From UTCHB3 sp964531325 (GTDB lineage Bacteria > Bacteroidota > Ignavibacteria > Ignavibacteriales > Ignavibacteriaceae): DNA of 64,000 nucleotides. The position numbers and the translations under genes are program-made. Positions 27,052 through 34,839 of the stretch are shown piece after piece (positions within the stretch are counted from its first letter, which is position 1; every line of letters begins with the position of its first letter). The notes beneath the pieces were generated by a model. That model made no database searches and was not told the DNA's origin. It saw nothing but the letters and a program-made list of their open reading frames with translations. The stretch lies in NCBI GenBank assembly GCA_964531325.1, contig CAZHCW010000009.1, forward strand, positions 86,924 through 150,923, given 5' to 3'.

Positions 27052-27415
27052 AATCTACAAGTTTTTGTCCAGTATAATGGATTGCTCCTCTAAATTCTGT
27101 TACATCAAATAGCCCAATTCTCTCGGACTTAGCTAATTCCTTTGCGGAATTTGAGTAATTATTGTTAAAACCTATTAGTAATATACAATCTAAATTGAGA
27201 TTTTCAGATAGAATTTCAAATATATCTGCCTCACTAACAACATAGATGTCCACAACTAAGACTCGGATAGCGGGTCTCTCATTTGTCCGTTTAATTTCAT
27301 AAATATCTTCATCTACCTCATTAAATTCTGAAACAGCAGTATGCCCAGAAATAATCTTATGAAAAAAAACTATACTCGAAGCTAAAGGTTTCTGTCGATT
27401 ACCCTTTCTACTCAT
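27011..27415 (-). CDS. Unknown 134-residue protein, middle gene of the HNH cassette
   Basis: I cannot name this family. The core alternates strands and helices: IYEIKRTNERPAIRVLVVDIYVV, then EADIFEILSENLNLDCILLIGF, then NSAKELAKSERIGLFDVTEFRGAIHY. The last stretch resembles the end of restriction-nuclease-like folds such as Mrr, in which a strand is followed by A-xx-xA and a short hydrophobic strand. The usual ExK is not evident, so it may be inactive or another fold. It overlaps the HNH gene by 8 nt and the nucleotidyltransferase gene by 41 nt, so all three belong to one unit. Confidence 0.7.
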   Translation of the reverse strand: MSRKGNRQKPLASSIVFFHKIISGHTAVSEFNEVDEDIYEIKRTNERPAIRVLVVDIYVVSEADIFEILSENLNLDCILLIGFNNNYSNSAKELAKSERIGLFDVTEFRGAIHYTGQKLVDYEPKTKNNRNDWT

Positions 27416-28091
27416 CTTCTAAAATCCTATCAAATGTTTCTGGATAAATTACAATTGCAGAAGTTTTGTCACCTGAAAGTTTATTGTATTCAAAACTTTC
27501 TTTATGCTGCTTCCATTCCTCAAATAAATCCTTCTCAGCTTCACTTAGCAAGTCGTAGTTCCTTTCCAATAGCGTGTAAATATTTCTATTATTTGGAATT
27601 ATTGTGTCTATAGATTTTTGTTCCCAGATTTTTTCAACTTCAAGGAAATTCTCCTCTGCTTTAATTGAATCTGGCCCATAGGTGTCAAACACAGCTTTAT
27701 TTGTCCTTAATAATTTTTCAACCACTTTTCTAGCAACTGCTCGAGTTTCAAACCTTGGAATAACGAATAATTCTCTTATTCTCTTTTCGTGTTCCTTTTT
27801 CCACTTCCTTATCGTTAAAAAGGGGAAAAGTTGAGGAAACTGGTCGATCTTTTGGTGGCAGTTTGGACACAAAAGGATAATATTGTCAAAATCATCTCTA
27901 TTTTCTATTTTTAGCTTTTCATCACCTCTTGGCCCTTTTTCACTCTGCCCAATAATATGGGCAAGTTGCTCAATATTAGTAATTTTATTAGAGCCAAAAA
28001 GGGGAAACAAGTCAGCATTACAACCAGGGTTTCCACAAAACCCACCAGAGCGCGCTAAAATAAGTCTTTTGGTTTTTGCTTCAATACTCAT
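27408..28091 (-). CDS. HNH endonuclease with C-terminal extension
   Basis: The 227-residue protein carries an N-terminal zinc-stabilised HNH nuclease domain. Zinc cysteines are GFCGNPGC and LCPNCH, and the catalytic set is His45 (LAHIIGQ), Asn70 (DDFDNIILL) and His79 (NCHQKID). After residue 110 comes a charged helical region without a name that I know (RKVVEKLLRTNKAVFD, LLERNYDLLSEAEKDLFEEWKQ). It probably recognises the target or the partners. It is the first gene of a three-gene overlapping unit. I infer a nucleic-acid-cutting effector, possibly anti-phage. Confidence 0.82.
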   Translation of the reverse strand: MSIEAKTKRLILARSGGFCGNPGCNADLFPLFGSNKITNIEQLAHIIGQSEKGPRGDEKLKIENRDDFDNIILLCPNCHQKIDQFPQLFPFLTIRKWKKEHEKRIRELFVIPRFETRAVARKVVEKLLRTNKAVFDTYGPDSIKAEENFLEVEKIWEQKSIDTIIPNNRNIYTLLERNYDLLSEAEKDLFEEWKQHKESFEYNKLSGDKTSAIVIYPETFDRILEDE

Positions 28092-28227
28092 TCTTCATGT
28101 CACTATAATATAATTGCCAATAAAATATGCCATGCAATATAGTGTAAATTCACATTTATTTCAATATTCAATCTGTAATAATTAAATCGAAGTACTGTAC
28201 TGATTTACCAAAATGTGTAATAATTGG

Positions 28228-28244
28228 TCTCAGCTCGTCGGGAT
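28228..28244. repeat. Short direct repeat flanking the restriction/HNH block (right copy)
   Basis: TCTCAGCTCGTCGGGAT here and TCTCGACTCGTCGGGAT at 23529-23545 share 15 of 17 positions in the same orientation. They bracket the methyltransferase, AccI-like nuclease and three-gene HNH cassette exactly. It could be an insertion footprint or chance. Confidence 0.35.
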
Positions 28245-28285
28245 CAAGATATCAAAGCGAAAATATCTATCTTTTCCCCACTAGT

Positions 28286-29839
28286 CTAATCCTGATCCCA
28301 ATAAACCTTTTTATTCAAGTTTGCGGAAACGAGATCTGAAATAAACTTTGCGAAGTCATCAATGTTCTGTTCAACACTCGCTCTTTCCAGAGCGTTCATA
28401 TATTCTTCACGCCTTTGAAGTGGTATTGTTGTCCAGGGAAATCCACCGGAAGCTAACATAACATTCATTAAAAATCTTCCAATCCTGCCATTTCCATCCA
28501 TATATGGGTGAATATACACAAATATAAAATGCCCCAATACGGCACGGACCGATGGTTCAGTTTCATTTTGCAGCATATCGAATAGAACCGGCATGGCATC
28601 CCTGACTCCCTGAGCACTTACCGGAATATGAGCAGATTGACTGATAAAAACTTGACCATTCCTGTAGCCGGCAAGATCCGATGGTTTTAATATTCCTGCT
28701 GTTACACTTGGTGCAAACATTTGTCTGTACCATTCGCCGTGATCTTCGTCGGCTGTCTGTCCCGGGTTCTGTCCGGAAAATACTTTTTCGATACTTTTTT
28801 TTACAGATTCAAAAGCCAGGTAATAACCTCTTGCGGCCATGGCATCTATATGAGACTTATCCTGCTGGTTCCCCACCGGATCCCATTGCCCATGCATTAC
28901 CCGTTCAATGAGTTCAGGAGAAACTTTGTAACCCTCAATTGATAACGAATGGTATGCATCAGTTTTATAGAAATCTTCCAGACTCTGCAAATAAGTCGCT
29001 TTATTTTTTGGAATTCCCGGTGACTTTGGAAAGATTTTAATTATAGCCTCACGGTTTTGCTGCCACATCATTATGATTCTGTTCCCGTATGGAGAAACAT
29101 CCCGGTTTGTCATAGTAAATTGCAATTTACTTGAAAACGGGTCAGTCTCTCGGATTTCATAACCTGCAGATTTCATCGTTTGGACAATATTATCTGCAAT
29201 TCGCATTCTACCAATATTTCTGAATGCACCTGCTATTCTCCCCGCAACAGTACTGTTTCCACCATCAAGAAGAATTGCAAGGATCACAGAATCATCCGTT
29301 ATGGTGGTTAATGCAGTCCGAATATCAATTGGGTTTTTAATAAAGAAGTTTGATGTACAAGATACCAGGGCATAAACCAATGAGAACAGGCGGATACCAT
29401 TTTTCTCAACTGTTTCTTTTTTTGGAGGCATTGTTAAATTTACATCAACAATGGAAGTATCAAAGACCATAGAAGTTACATTGTTATTCCCTTTCGTTGA
29501 CCTTACCAGAAGTCGTTTTGGAATTGTCCAGTTACCACTATGTATGGATAAGGATTGCTCAGGAGATAAACACCAGTTTTTCCCAAATCTTTTGTTTAGA
29601 TATTTTTCACAAAATTTCCAGTATGCAGTAAACCATGAAGTGCTATCTGCCTTTTTCTCAGCGGGATTAGCAGAGATATACCAGCCTTTAATTACCTCTT
29701 TGATAAATCCATTTCTTTGCAGGCACTCTCTATGAGTTCTTGAAAGTTCAGAAGATTTAAAAATGGCTATTCCATCATTGTCCTTAAGGTTTTGAAGCAA
29801 TTTAAGTGAATTTGCTAATTTTTCTGTTGGAGATGGCAT
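28286..29839 (-). CDS. AbiEi-like winged helix fused to a Fic domain
   Basis: A protein of 517 residues. The N-terminal part (residues 1-60: ELSRTHRECLQRNGFIKEVIKGWYIS) resembles the winged-helix region of AbiEi-type antitoxins. The C-terminal half is a Fic domain with the complete loop HPYMDGNGRIGR and inhibitory motif SLSIEGYKV. The frame continues upstream through tandem repeats to 30070, giving a meaningless NIINYKPH repeat. The ATG at 29839 (MPSPTEKLAN) has GGA at good spacing and is chosen. The wHTH domain may bind the 24-bp repeats that precede the gene, which would make it autoregulated; this is inference. Confidence 0.85.
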   Translation of the reverse strand: MPSPTEKLANSLKLLQNLKDNDGIAIFKSSELSRTHRECLQRNGFIKEVIKGWYISANPAEKKADSTSWFTAYWKFCEKYLNKRFGKNWCLSPEQSLSIHSGNWTIPKRLLVRSTKGNNNVTSMVFDTSIVDVNLTMPPKKETVEKNGIRLFSLVYALVSCTSNFFIKNPIDIRTALTTITDDSVILAILLDGGNSTVAGRIAGAFRNIGRMRIADNIVQTMKSAGYEIRETDPFSSKLQFTMTNRDVSPYGNRIIMMWQQNREAIIKIFPKSPGIPKNKATYLQSLEDFYKTDAYHSLSIEGYKVSPELIERVMHGQWDPVGNQQDKSHIDAMAARGYYLAFESVKKSIEKVFSGQNPGQTADEDHGEWYRQMFAPSVTAGILKPSDLAGYRNGQVFISQSAHIPVSAQGVRDAMPVLFDMLQNETEPSVRAVLGHFIFVYIHPYMDGNGRIGRFLMNVMLASGGFPWTTIPLQRREEYMNALERASVEQNIDDFAKFISDLVSANLNKKVYWDQD

Positions 29840-29888
29840 ATTTTTGTTCCAAAAACAATTTAGGTTTAGGATTAACTCGCCGTGTAAC

Positions 29889-30000
29889 TTATAGTTTATT
29901 CTGCTGCGGAATTTATAGTTTATTATGTTGTATGATTTATAGTTTATTATGTTGTGCGGTTTATAGTTTATTATGTTGTGCGGTTTATAGTTTATTATGC
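29889..30000 (-). repeat. 24-bp tandem repeat array upstream of the wHTH-Fic gene
   Basis: Five units start at 29889, 29913, 29937, 29961 and 29985. Each begins TTATAGTTTATT on the plus strand and continues ATGTTGTGCGGT or a variant; the last is partial. The array ends about 50 bp upstream of the wHTH-Fic start. The two central units are nearly identical and the edges have diverged. No spacers are present. Confidence 0.9.
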
Positions 30001-30104
30001 AGATATACAACCTTCGTTGAAATAATGCATAATTCCCGCATAAGTTTTGTGGAAATAGATCAATTTTCAAAAACAGGATTTTGTGGTCCCGAATTGATTC
30101 TACT

Positions 30105-30148
30105 TAAACAAAAAACGGCAACCTGTCTTAAAACAAATCGCCGTTTTT
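30105..30148 (-). terminator. Terminator, probably of arr
   Basis: AAAAACGGC (30111-30119) pairs with GCCGTTTTT (30140-30148), extended by weaker inner pairs, and is followed on the minus strand by TTTTTTG. Its arm and tail (30106-30131) are identical over 26 positions to the terminator next to tRNA-Ser (31853-31878). Confidence 0.75.
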
Positions 30149-30244
30149 AATAAAATGTGGGGTGTCATTTATTAAGAGACATAAAAAAAATCTTTTAACC
30201 TGTGGATTCCCGTTGCAGCAAGAACACGAAATTAGTCTTTCCCA

Positions 30245-30715
30245 TCAATCCTCGATTGCCTCAATTCCTTGTTCTTTAAGTTTTGCTAATCCGTCTTTCA
30301 TGACTTTTACCTGTTCCGGTGAGTGGCCTTGCCAAACAGCAACCTCTCCAACAACTTTAAATGGATGTTCCGAGCGATATGACATGGTTGGATTGCCCGG
30401 GAACTTTTTGTCTGTTAAATTAGGATCATCCTCGATTTTACCTGTTGGCTCAACCAGATATATTCTTCCGGGACCTTCTCCCAAGGCAAGTTCTGCTCCC
30501 CAGATTGCAGCATCCAAAGTGGCCGTAAGATAGATATACTTCGCCCTCTTTTCCTGTCCAAAGTTGGAGTTAAAACCAACCTCGATAATGTCGCCAGGCT
30601 TCAAGTCAGCCTTTGTGCCATGAAAGAATGTTTGAGAAAAAGGACTTGGATTAGGTGTGTTCGATGTATTAGCAGCTTTATTTGTTTCCAAAGTTTTCCC
30701 GGTATTTATTAACAA
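30245..30715 (-). CDS. arr: NAD-dependent rifampin ADP-ribosyltransferase
   Basis: Arr inactivates rifamycins by ADP-ribosylating the ansa-chain hydroxyl. The hallmark blocks are all present: TFFHGTKADLKPGD with the catalytic His, IEVGFNSNFG, AKYIYLTATLDAAIWGAELA with the Tyr, GRIYLVEPTG, and DDPNLTDKKFPGNPTMSYRS with the Asp. The C-terminus is VVGEVAVWQGHSPEQ. The length (156) is slightly long because the first 24 residues, MLINTGKTLETNKAANTSNT and so on, look unstructured. The start is a TTG, either at 30715 or at 30691. It lies between two related terminators next to a SAM methyltransferase. Confidence 0.9.
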   Translation of the reverse strand: MLINTGKTLETNKAANTSNTPNPSPFSQTFFHGTKADLKPGDIIEVGFNSNFGQEKRAKYIYLTATLDAAIWGAELALGEGPGRIYLVEPTGKIEDDPNLTDKKFPGNPTMSYRSEHPFKVVGEVAVWQGHSPEQVKVMKDGLAKLKEQGIEAIED

Positions 30716-30948
30716 AAATTGATTCTCACCGTTTTTAATTTATTGAGTTGTTGTGTTCAAAAAAAACTGCCGATAGTTCATTTTGACACGAGACAACTTG
30801 CATAATTCACACCTTGAATGAAATATTAACATAAATAAATTTTATAAAAATCGATTCAATTTTAATATTTTTCAAGTAATTATGCAAACCGGGTATAATA
30901 CAGGGCGGTAAATCGAGGAGTGTGATGATTTTCAAGCCGTTTAAAAGC

Positions 30949-30982
30949 AAAAAAGACCAGACTTTTATCTGATCTTTTTTTG
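30949..30982 (-). terminator. Terminator after the SAM methyltransferase
   Basis: AAAAGACCAGA (30951-30961) pairs with TCTGATCTTTT (30968-30978) with one mismatch, with A and T runs on both sides, so it could act in both directions. Confidence 0.7.
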
Positions 30983-31004
30983 CGAAGAAGTTTAGGTAGT
31001 TAGT

Positions 31005-31778
31005 TTAAATCTTCCTGCCGATGAAAAAAGTATAACCGTAGAATTCTTTGTATTTGTTATACATTTCGAGTTCGTGTTTCATCTCACCAACCAGGTTTTC
31101 AGCATTTTCATTACCCGAATGTTTTTTTAGGAATTCCTCCTGAATAATGCTTTGTGGGTCGTAAAAATTTTCGAGCCAACACTCTTGACCTAAAATGAAA
31201 GTGGCGACCGGAATAAATCCCGCCTTTTGCATTACATCGACCTTGTTTGAAATTGTGTCGATTTCGGGGTAGGCATCGTTCCAGAAGGAATTAATTTCTT
31301 CAGGTCTTGTCTCAGTGAACCAACAAGCTTCCGTGACAGCAATATAGCCACCTCTCTTTAAAAACCGGTTCCAGTAATTTAATCCTTTTTCAAAACCAAT
31401 GTTATAAATGGCTCCTTCCGACCAGATTAAATCAAACTCCTCATCATTAAATGGAAGTTCCATCATCGTCCCTGTTATGCCTTTTACTCTATCCTGCAAA
31501 TTATTCTTTTTTGCATTGGCATTAAAGAGATCAATAAAAGTTGGGAACATGTCCAGGCCTTTAATATTTCCCGGGGCATTTTGCGCCAATACCATAGTTT
31601 GACCACCTGTTCCACATCCAATGTCTATAATAGATGATTCATTATTCAGATTATCAATAAAGCCAAGTGCTTTAAGTGTTGCCTCGGGGCTTCCCGGTCC
31701 TTGTCGTTCGACATTTGAAAAGTATTCACAGATCAAATCAAAATCGAAATCGTGTATGGATGTATCTTCGTTACTCAT
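31005..31778 (-). CDS. Class I SAM-dependent methyltransferase
   Basis: This 257-residue Rossmann-fold methyltransferase has the SAM-binding motif SIIDIGCGTGGQTMVLA near residue 50, the acidic loop IKGLDMFPTFIDLF, motif FDLIWSEGAIYNIG, and the post-motif GGYIAVTEACWF. The substrate cannot be told from the sequence. A small-molecule acceptor of the UbiE/COQ5-like class is likely. The 5' leader carries a perfect 7-bp hairpin (31807-31823). The gene lies between tRNA-Ser and arr. Confidence 0.8.
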   Translation of the reverse strand: MSNEDTSIHDFDFDLICEYFSNVERQGPGSPEATLKALGFIDNLNNESSIIDIGCGTGGQTMVLAQNAPGNIKGLDMFPTFIDLFNANAKKNNLQDRVKGITGTMMELPFNDEEFDLIWSEGAIYNIGFEKGLNYWNRFLKRGGYIAVTEACWFTETRPEEINSFWNDAYPEIDTISNKVDVMQKAGFIPVATFILGQECWLENFYDPQSIIQEEFLKKHSGNENAENLVGEMKHELEMYNKYKEFYGYTFFIGRKI

Positions 31779-31806
31779 GGTGTTTGTGTTATTATGTTTT
31801 TTTTAC

Positions 31807-31823
31807 CCACCCTGTTAGGGTGG
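31807..31823 (-). promoter_or_regulatory. Leader hairpin of the SAM methyltransferase gene
   Basis: CCACCCT, a 3-nt loop and AGGGTGG form a perfect GC-rich stem. It lies about 28 nt before the methyltransferase start and is followed on that strand by GTAAAAAAAAC. It may be an attenuator or mRNA-stability element, or read-through protection. Confidence 0.35.
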
Positions 31824-31852
31824 TGTGTCCTCAATTGAATAGAACACCTTTA

Positions 31853-31893
31853 AAACAAAAAACGGCAACCTGTCTTAATAACAAGTTACCGTT
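31853..31893 (-). terminator. Terminator of tRNA-Ser
   Basis: On the minus strand AACGGTAACTTG pairs with CAGGTTGCCGTT (wobbles included), followed by TTTTTTG. It begins three bases after the tRNA CCA end. Confidence 0.75.
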
Positions 31894-31895
31894 CT

Positions 31896-31985
31896 TGGCG
31901 GAGAGCCAGGGATTCGAACCCCGGATACCCGTGAAGATATAACGGTTTTCAAGACCGCCGCATTCAACCACTCTGCCAGCTCTCC
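31896..31985 (-). tRNA. tRNA-Ser(UGA), CCA encoded
   Basis: The acceptor arm GGAGAGC pairs with GCTCTCC, followed by discriminator G and an encoded CCA. The D-arm is GGCAGAGTGGTTGAATGC. The anticodon loop CTTGAAA carries TGA between stems GGCGGT and ACCGTT-type pairs. There is a long variable arm (ATATCTTCACGGGTAT) typical of serine tRNAs, and the T-arm is CCGGGGTTCGAATCCCTGG. The long variable arm and the anticodon agree on serine. Confidence 0.97.
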
Positions 31986-32129
31986 TTTTGTTTTCGGTTA
32001 TTCCGAAAAATTTAGACTGTAAATTTAATATTTTCTGATTAGATTGACAAAAGATTTTTTCAATCTCTAAGTTTTTTCTACAAAATTGATCCCAATTGAT
32101 CGATTTCAGACAAAAATATCTTTTATCAC

Positions 32130-32159
32130 TTGAAAATAAATATTAATTCATTATGTTTG
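32130..32159 (+). promoter_or_regulatory. Promoter of the chemosensory operon
   Basis: TTG at 32130-32132 and TATGTTTG at 32152-32159 are 19 bp apart, a full match to the Bacteroidota -33/-7 pattern. Confidence 0.65.
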
Positions 32160-32216
32160 AATGATTAAAGGACAGTTAATTTATTTGTGGCTACGGTCGC
32201 TGTAGAAGTTATAATT

Positions 32217-33722
32217 ATGATGCCCCAAACAGAACAACTTAAACGAATTATAGCCCAAAAGACCGGACTCATGGAGTTGGGTAGAGACGATGCAAAACTG
32301 CACGCATATTTCAGTGGAAGGATGCACAGTCTTGGGTTTAATTCTCTCCATCAATATGTAGAACTTCTTTCAAGAAATTCCCCTGAAGCCAACGACGAAC
32401 TAAAGCGAATTGCGATCGACTTCTCAAACACAGAATCCTTCTTTTTCCGCGATCATGGCCAGATGAGGCTCCTTAAAGAGACAATTCTTCCCGAACTTAT
32501 TATAAAAAACCAAAACATCCGGACTTTGAATATCCTTAGTGCCGCCTCCTCTTCAGGTGAAGAACTTTATTCCATTGCCATTCTTCTCTCAGAAATTTTA
32601 CCCGATTTTAGGAACTGGAAAATAACTCTCCTCGGGGTTGACATAAACCATCAAGCAATTAAAAAAGCCGAAAAAGGGATATATGCCAAATGGTCGTTTC
32701 GTTCGGTGCCCATGGAAACCATTTCTAAATATTTTACTAAAAAAAACAATGATTTTGCCATATCAGAAGAGATTAGGAAGCTGGTGTTATTCAAATTCTA
32801 TAACCTTGTGGATGATCTTGCAACTTTTCCTCTTGGAAGAAGTGAATCCACATTCGACCTGATTGTTTGTCGTAATGTTTTTATCTATTTTGAAACTTCC
32901 GGAATCAAAACAGCCGTTAACAACCTTATTCACTTGTTAAAAAAGAATGGTTATCTGCTAACGGGGCACTCCGAGCTTGCTAACATGCATTTTCCGGGAT
33001 TAAAACCGGTTGCATTTCCCGACTCATTTATTTATCAAAAAACGGACTCCAAGCAGGAACTCAATATCGATTTGTCACATCTCGAGACTCTTTACCCGAC
33101 TGAGACAATAAAAAATTCCAAACCCCAAACGATTAAAAAGAGAAAAATTTCAGTGGATCTGCCCCCTTTATCGAGTGATGCAGGTTTACTCCCGGAATAT
33201 AAAACAAACGCTCAAGAGGATATACCAAAGACATTCCCTTCAGATGAGGTCGAGAGACTAATATCAGAAGGTTCGATTGCAGAAGCTGAATCGATTACCA
33301 GAAAATTCCTGCGATTCAACCATAACGAGGTTCAAGCCCTGTTAGCCATGGCAAATATTTGTGCAAATCGTGGATTGAGGGAAGAAGCCCGAATTTGCTG
33401 TGATCTGGTTCTGGAAACCGAGGCATTTAATCCTCTTGCTTATTTCGTTTTAGGGCAATTGGCAAATGAAGAGGGTGAGATCGAAAATGCTCTCCTTTTA
33501 TTTAATAAAGTCTTATATTTGAACCACGAGTTTTTCCCTGCTCTCATTGAACTTGCCACAATTTATGAATTCCAGGGTGACAGGAAAAAAGCGATTAAAC
33601 TCAGACAAAATGCTCTTGAAAAGATATCGAAACTTAATCCGGAGTCTCCGATTGTCTTCTATAAAAACATGAAAGCCGGCAGGCTGGCAGAAGAATTAAA
33701 AAAAATGACAGAACATTTATAG
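32217..33722 (+). CDS. cheR: CheR-type protein-glutamate methyltransferase with TPR tail
   Basis: CheR methylates glutamates on chemoreceptors using SAM. The N-terminal helical domain is followed by the SAM-binding core: NILSAASSSGEELYSIAILL, LLGVDINHQAIKKAEKGIY, FDLIVCRNVFIYF and LLTGHSEL. After about residue 350 come TPR-like helices (EAESITRKFLRFNHNEVQALLAMANICANRG, NPLAYFVLGQLANEEGEIENALLLFNKVLYL). CheR-TPR fusions are usual in alternative chemosensory clusters. The frame opens at a GTG (32187), but the paired ATGs at 32217 and 32220 (MMPQTEQLKRII) fit the family start better. It is the first gene of the operon. Confidence 0.88.
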   Translation: MMPQTEQLKRIIAQKTGLMELGRDDAKLHAYFSGRMHSLGFNSLHQYVELLSRNSPEANDELKRIAIDFSNTESFFFRDHGQMRLLKETILPELIIKNQNIRTLNILSAASSSGEELYSIAILLSEILPDFRNWKITLLGVDINHQAIKKAEKGIYAKWSFRSVPMETISKYFTKKNNDFAISEEIRKLVLFKFYNLVDDLATFPLGRSESTFDLIVCRNVFIYFETSGIKTAVNNLIHLLKKNGYLLTGHSELANMHFPGLKPVAFPDSFIYQKTDSKQELNIDLSHLETLYPTETIKNSKPQTIKKRKISVDLPPLSSDAGLLPEYKTNAQEDIPKTFPSDEVERLISEGSIAEAESITRKFLRFNHNEVQALLAMANICANRGLREEARICCDLVLETEAFNPLAYFVLGQLANEEGEIENALLLFNKVLYLNHEFFPALIELATIYEFQGDRKKAIKLRQNALEKISKLNPESPIVFYKNMKAGRLAEELKKMTEHL

Positions 33723-33749
33723 ACACACAATGGAAGTGTATTGCAACGC

Positions 33750-34802
33750 ATGAAAAGCTCAAATTATCTCATTTTCGGATTTAACGGACTTTCTTATGCC
33801 CTTCCGGCTGATATCGTTCTGGAGATTATCCCACTTCCTGAACTCTCACTAACCGACGAGATACCATCCTGGATTAGAGGCGTTTTTTCCCTCCGTGGCA
33901 AATTTATTCCTGTTATAGATCTTGAACAAAGAATCAACAACAAACGGCATGTCTGTAAAACAACTGATAATCTTATCATACTTTCAAAAGACTCGTTCCA
34001 AACTGCAATAATTGTAAGTGAAGTTTTTAATGTGGTCGAGATTGGTGAGGATGAGATTAAGAGGATCAACGAAGTATTTCCCGAGAACTCCAACTATTCA
34101 TTTCACTTTATAGAAGGTATCACAAATAACGGGGGCTCAACAGTTACTCTGTTATCGGTCGAAAACATCCTTTCACTTTGGGTTGACCCCTCCAAACTGT
34201 TTAATCTTCCGGAAGAATCAGATAGTGTGGAGGACCATCAACTTCCAGTGGCGGGGATCCGTTATTTTTCTCCGGAATCATCAAATCAGGAAAAAATCAT
34301 TTTTAAGGAGCGTGCCGATTCATTCAGAGAGATTATCGAAATTGAAGACTCATCGCAAAAAAGTGCGTACGCTGTGGTTAAACTCGGCGACGAGTTCCTG
34401 GGAATAGCCCTTAAAACCATCAGTGGTTTCAGTGAAATTAAAAAAATCTCCAGGGTGCCTTGTTGTCCATCTCATATCCCCGGTCAAATCAATTATCATG
34501 GCAAAATAATCACGCTGGTGGACATGAGTCCGGTTTTTAAGCTAAAACCTCCCAAAAATTACAAGGGATCAAAAGTGATAATTGTTAATCTTCAAGAGGG
34601 TGAGGCAGGTGTTCTGGTAGATGATGTTGAAGATGTGGTCTATTTAAAAATTAGCGATATTTCACCATCACGATCCACCATAAATCTTATAAATGACTCT
34701 TTTCAAAAAGGTACCGTTCACTATAAAAACAGAATGTTAACACTTATCGATCTCGAAAGAGTTCTACTGTTTGGCAATCTTTCGGTTAATGACGAAGTTT
34801 AA
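33750..34802 (+). CDS. cheW: Double CheW-domain coupling protein
   Basis: CheW links receptors to CheA. This protein has two CheW domains in tandem. The first is at about residues 1-150 (YLIFGFNGLSYALPADIVLEII, WIRGVFSLRGKFIPVIDLEQR). The second is at about residues 180-350 (AYAVVKLGDEFLGIALKTI, IPGQINYHGKIITLVDMSPVF, GEAGVLVDDVEDVVYL). Two domains could bridge two receptors or CheA units. The start may instead be the TTG at 33741, which has GGAAG close upstream; the ATG at 33750 is my choice. Confidence 0.88.
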   Translation: MKSSNYLIFGFNGLSYALPADIVLEIIPLPELSLTDEIPSWIRGVFSLRGKFIPVIDLEQRINNKRHVCKTTDNLIILSKDSFQTAIIVSEVFNVVEIGEDEIKRINEVFPENSNYSFHFIEGITNNGGSTVTLLSVENILSLWVDPSKLFNLPEESDSVEDHQLPVAGIRYFSPESSNQEKIIFKERADSFREIIEIEDSSQKSAYAVVKLGDEFLGIALKTISGFSEIKKISRVPCCPSHIPGQINYHGKIITLVDMSPVFKLKPPKNYKGSKVIIVNLQEGEAGVLVDDVEDVVYLKISDISPSRSTINLINDSFQKGTVHYKNRMLTLIDLERVLLFGNLSVNDEV

Positions 34803-34839
34803 TTTTTTTTCAAAATCTTAGCAAACAAGGAATTTTATA

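Larger units (their letters stand above)
29840..30244. other. Intergenic between arr and the wHTH-Fic gene
   Basis: 405 bp holding the 24-bp tandem repeat array (29889-30000) and the terminator hairpin (30105-30148), both listed separately. The remaining 30150-30244 shows nothing recognisable. Confidence 0.6.

Noticed and set aside
29889..30000. 24-bp repeats as a possible CRISPR array
   Set aside because: The units are head to tail with no unique spacers, and no cas gene is present.
29840..30070. N-terminal extension of the wHTH-Fic protein with a repeated NIINYKPH sequence
   Set aside because: The repeat is only the translation of the 24-bp array. A good ribosome site precedes the ATG at 29839.
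30061..30244. tRNA fragment beside the duplicated terminator at 30.1 kb
   Set aside because: I read both strands and found no acceptor, anticodon or T-arm pattern; only the terminator sequence is duplicated.
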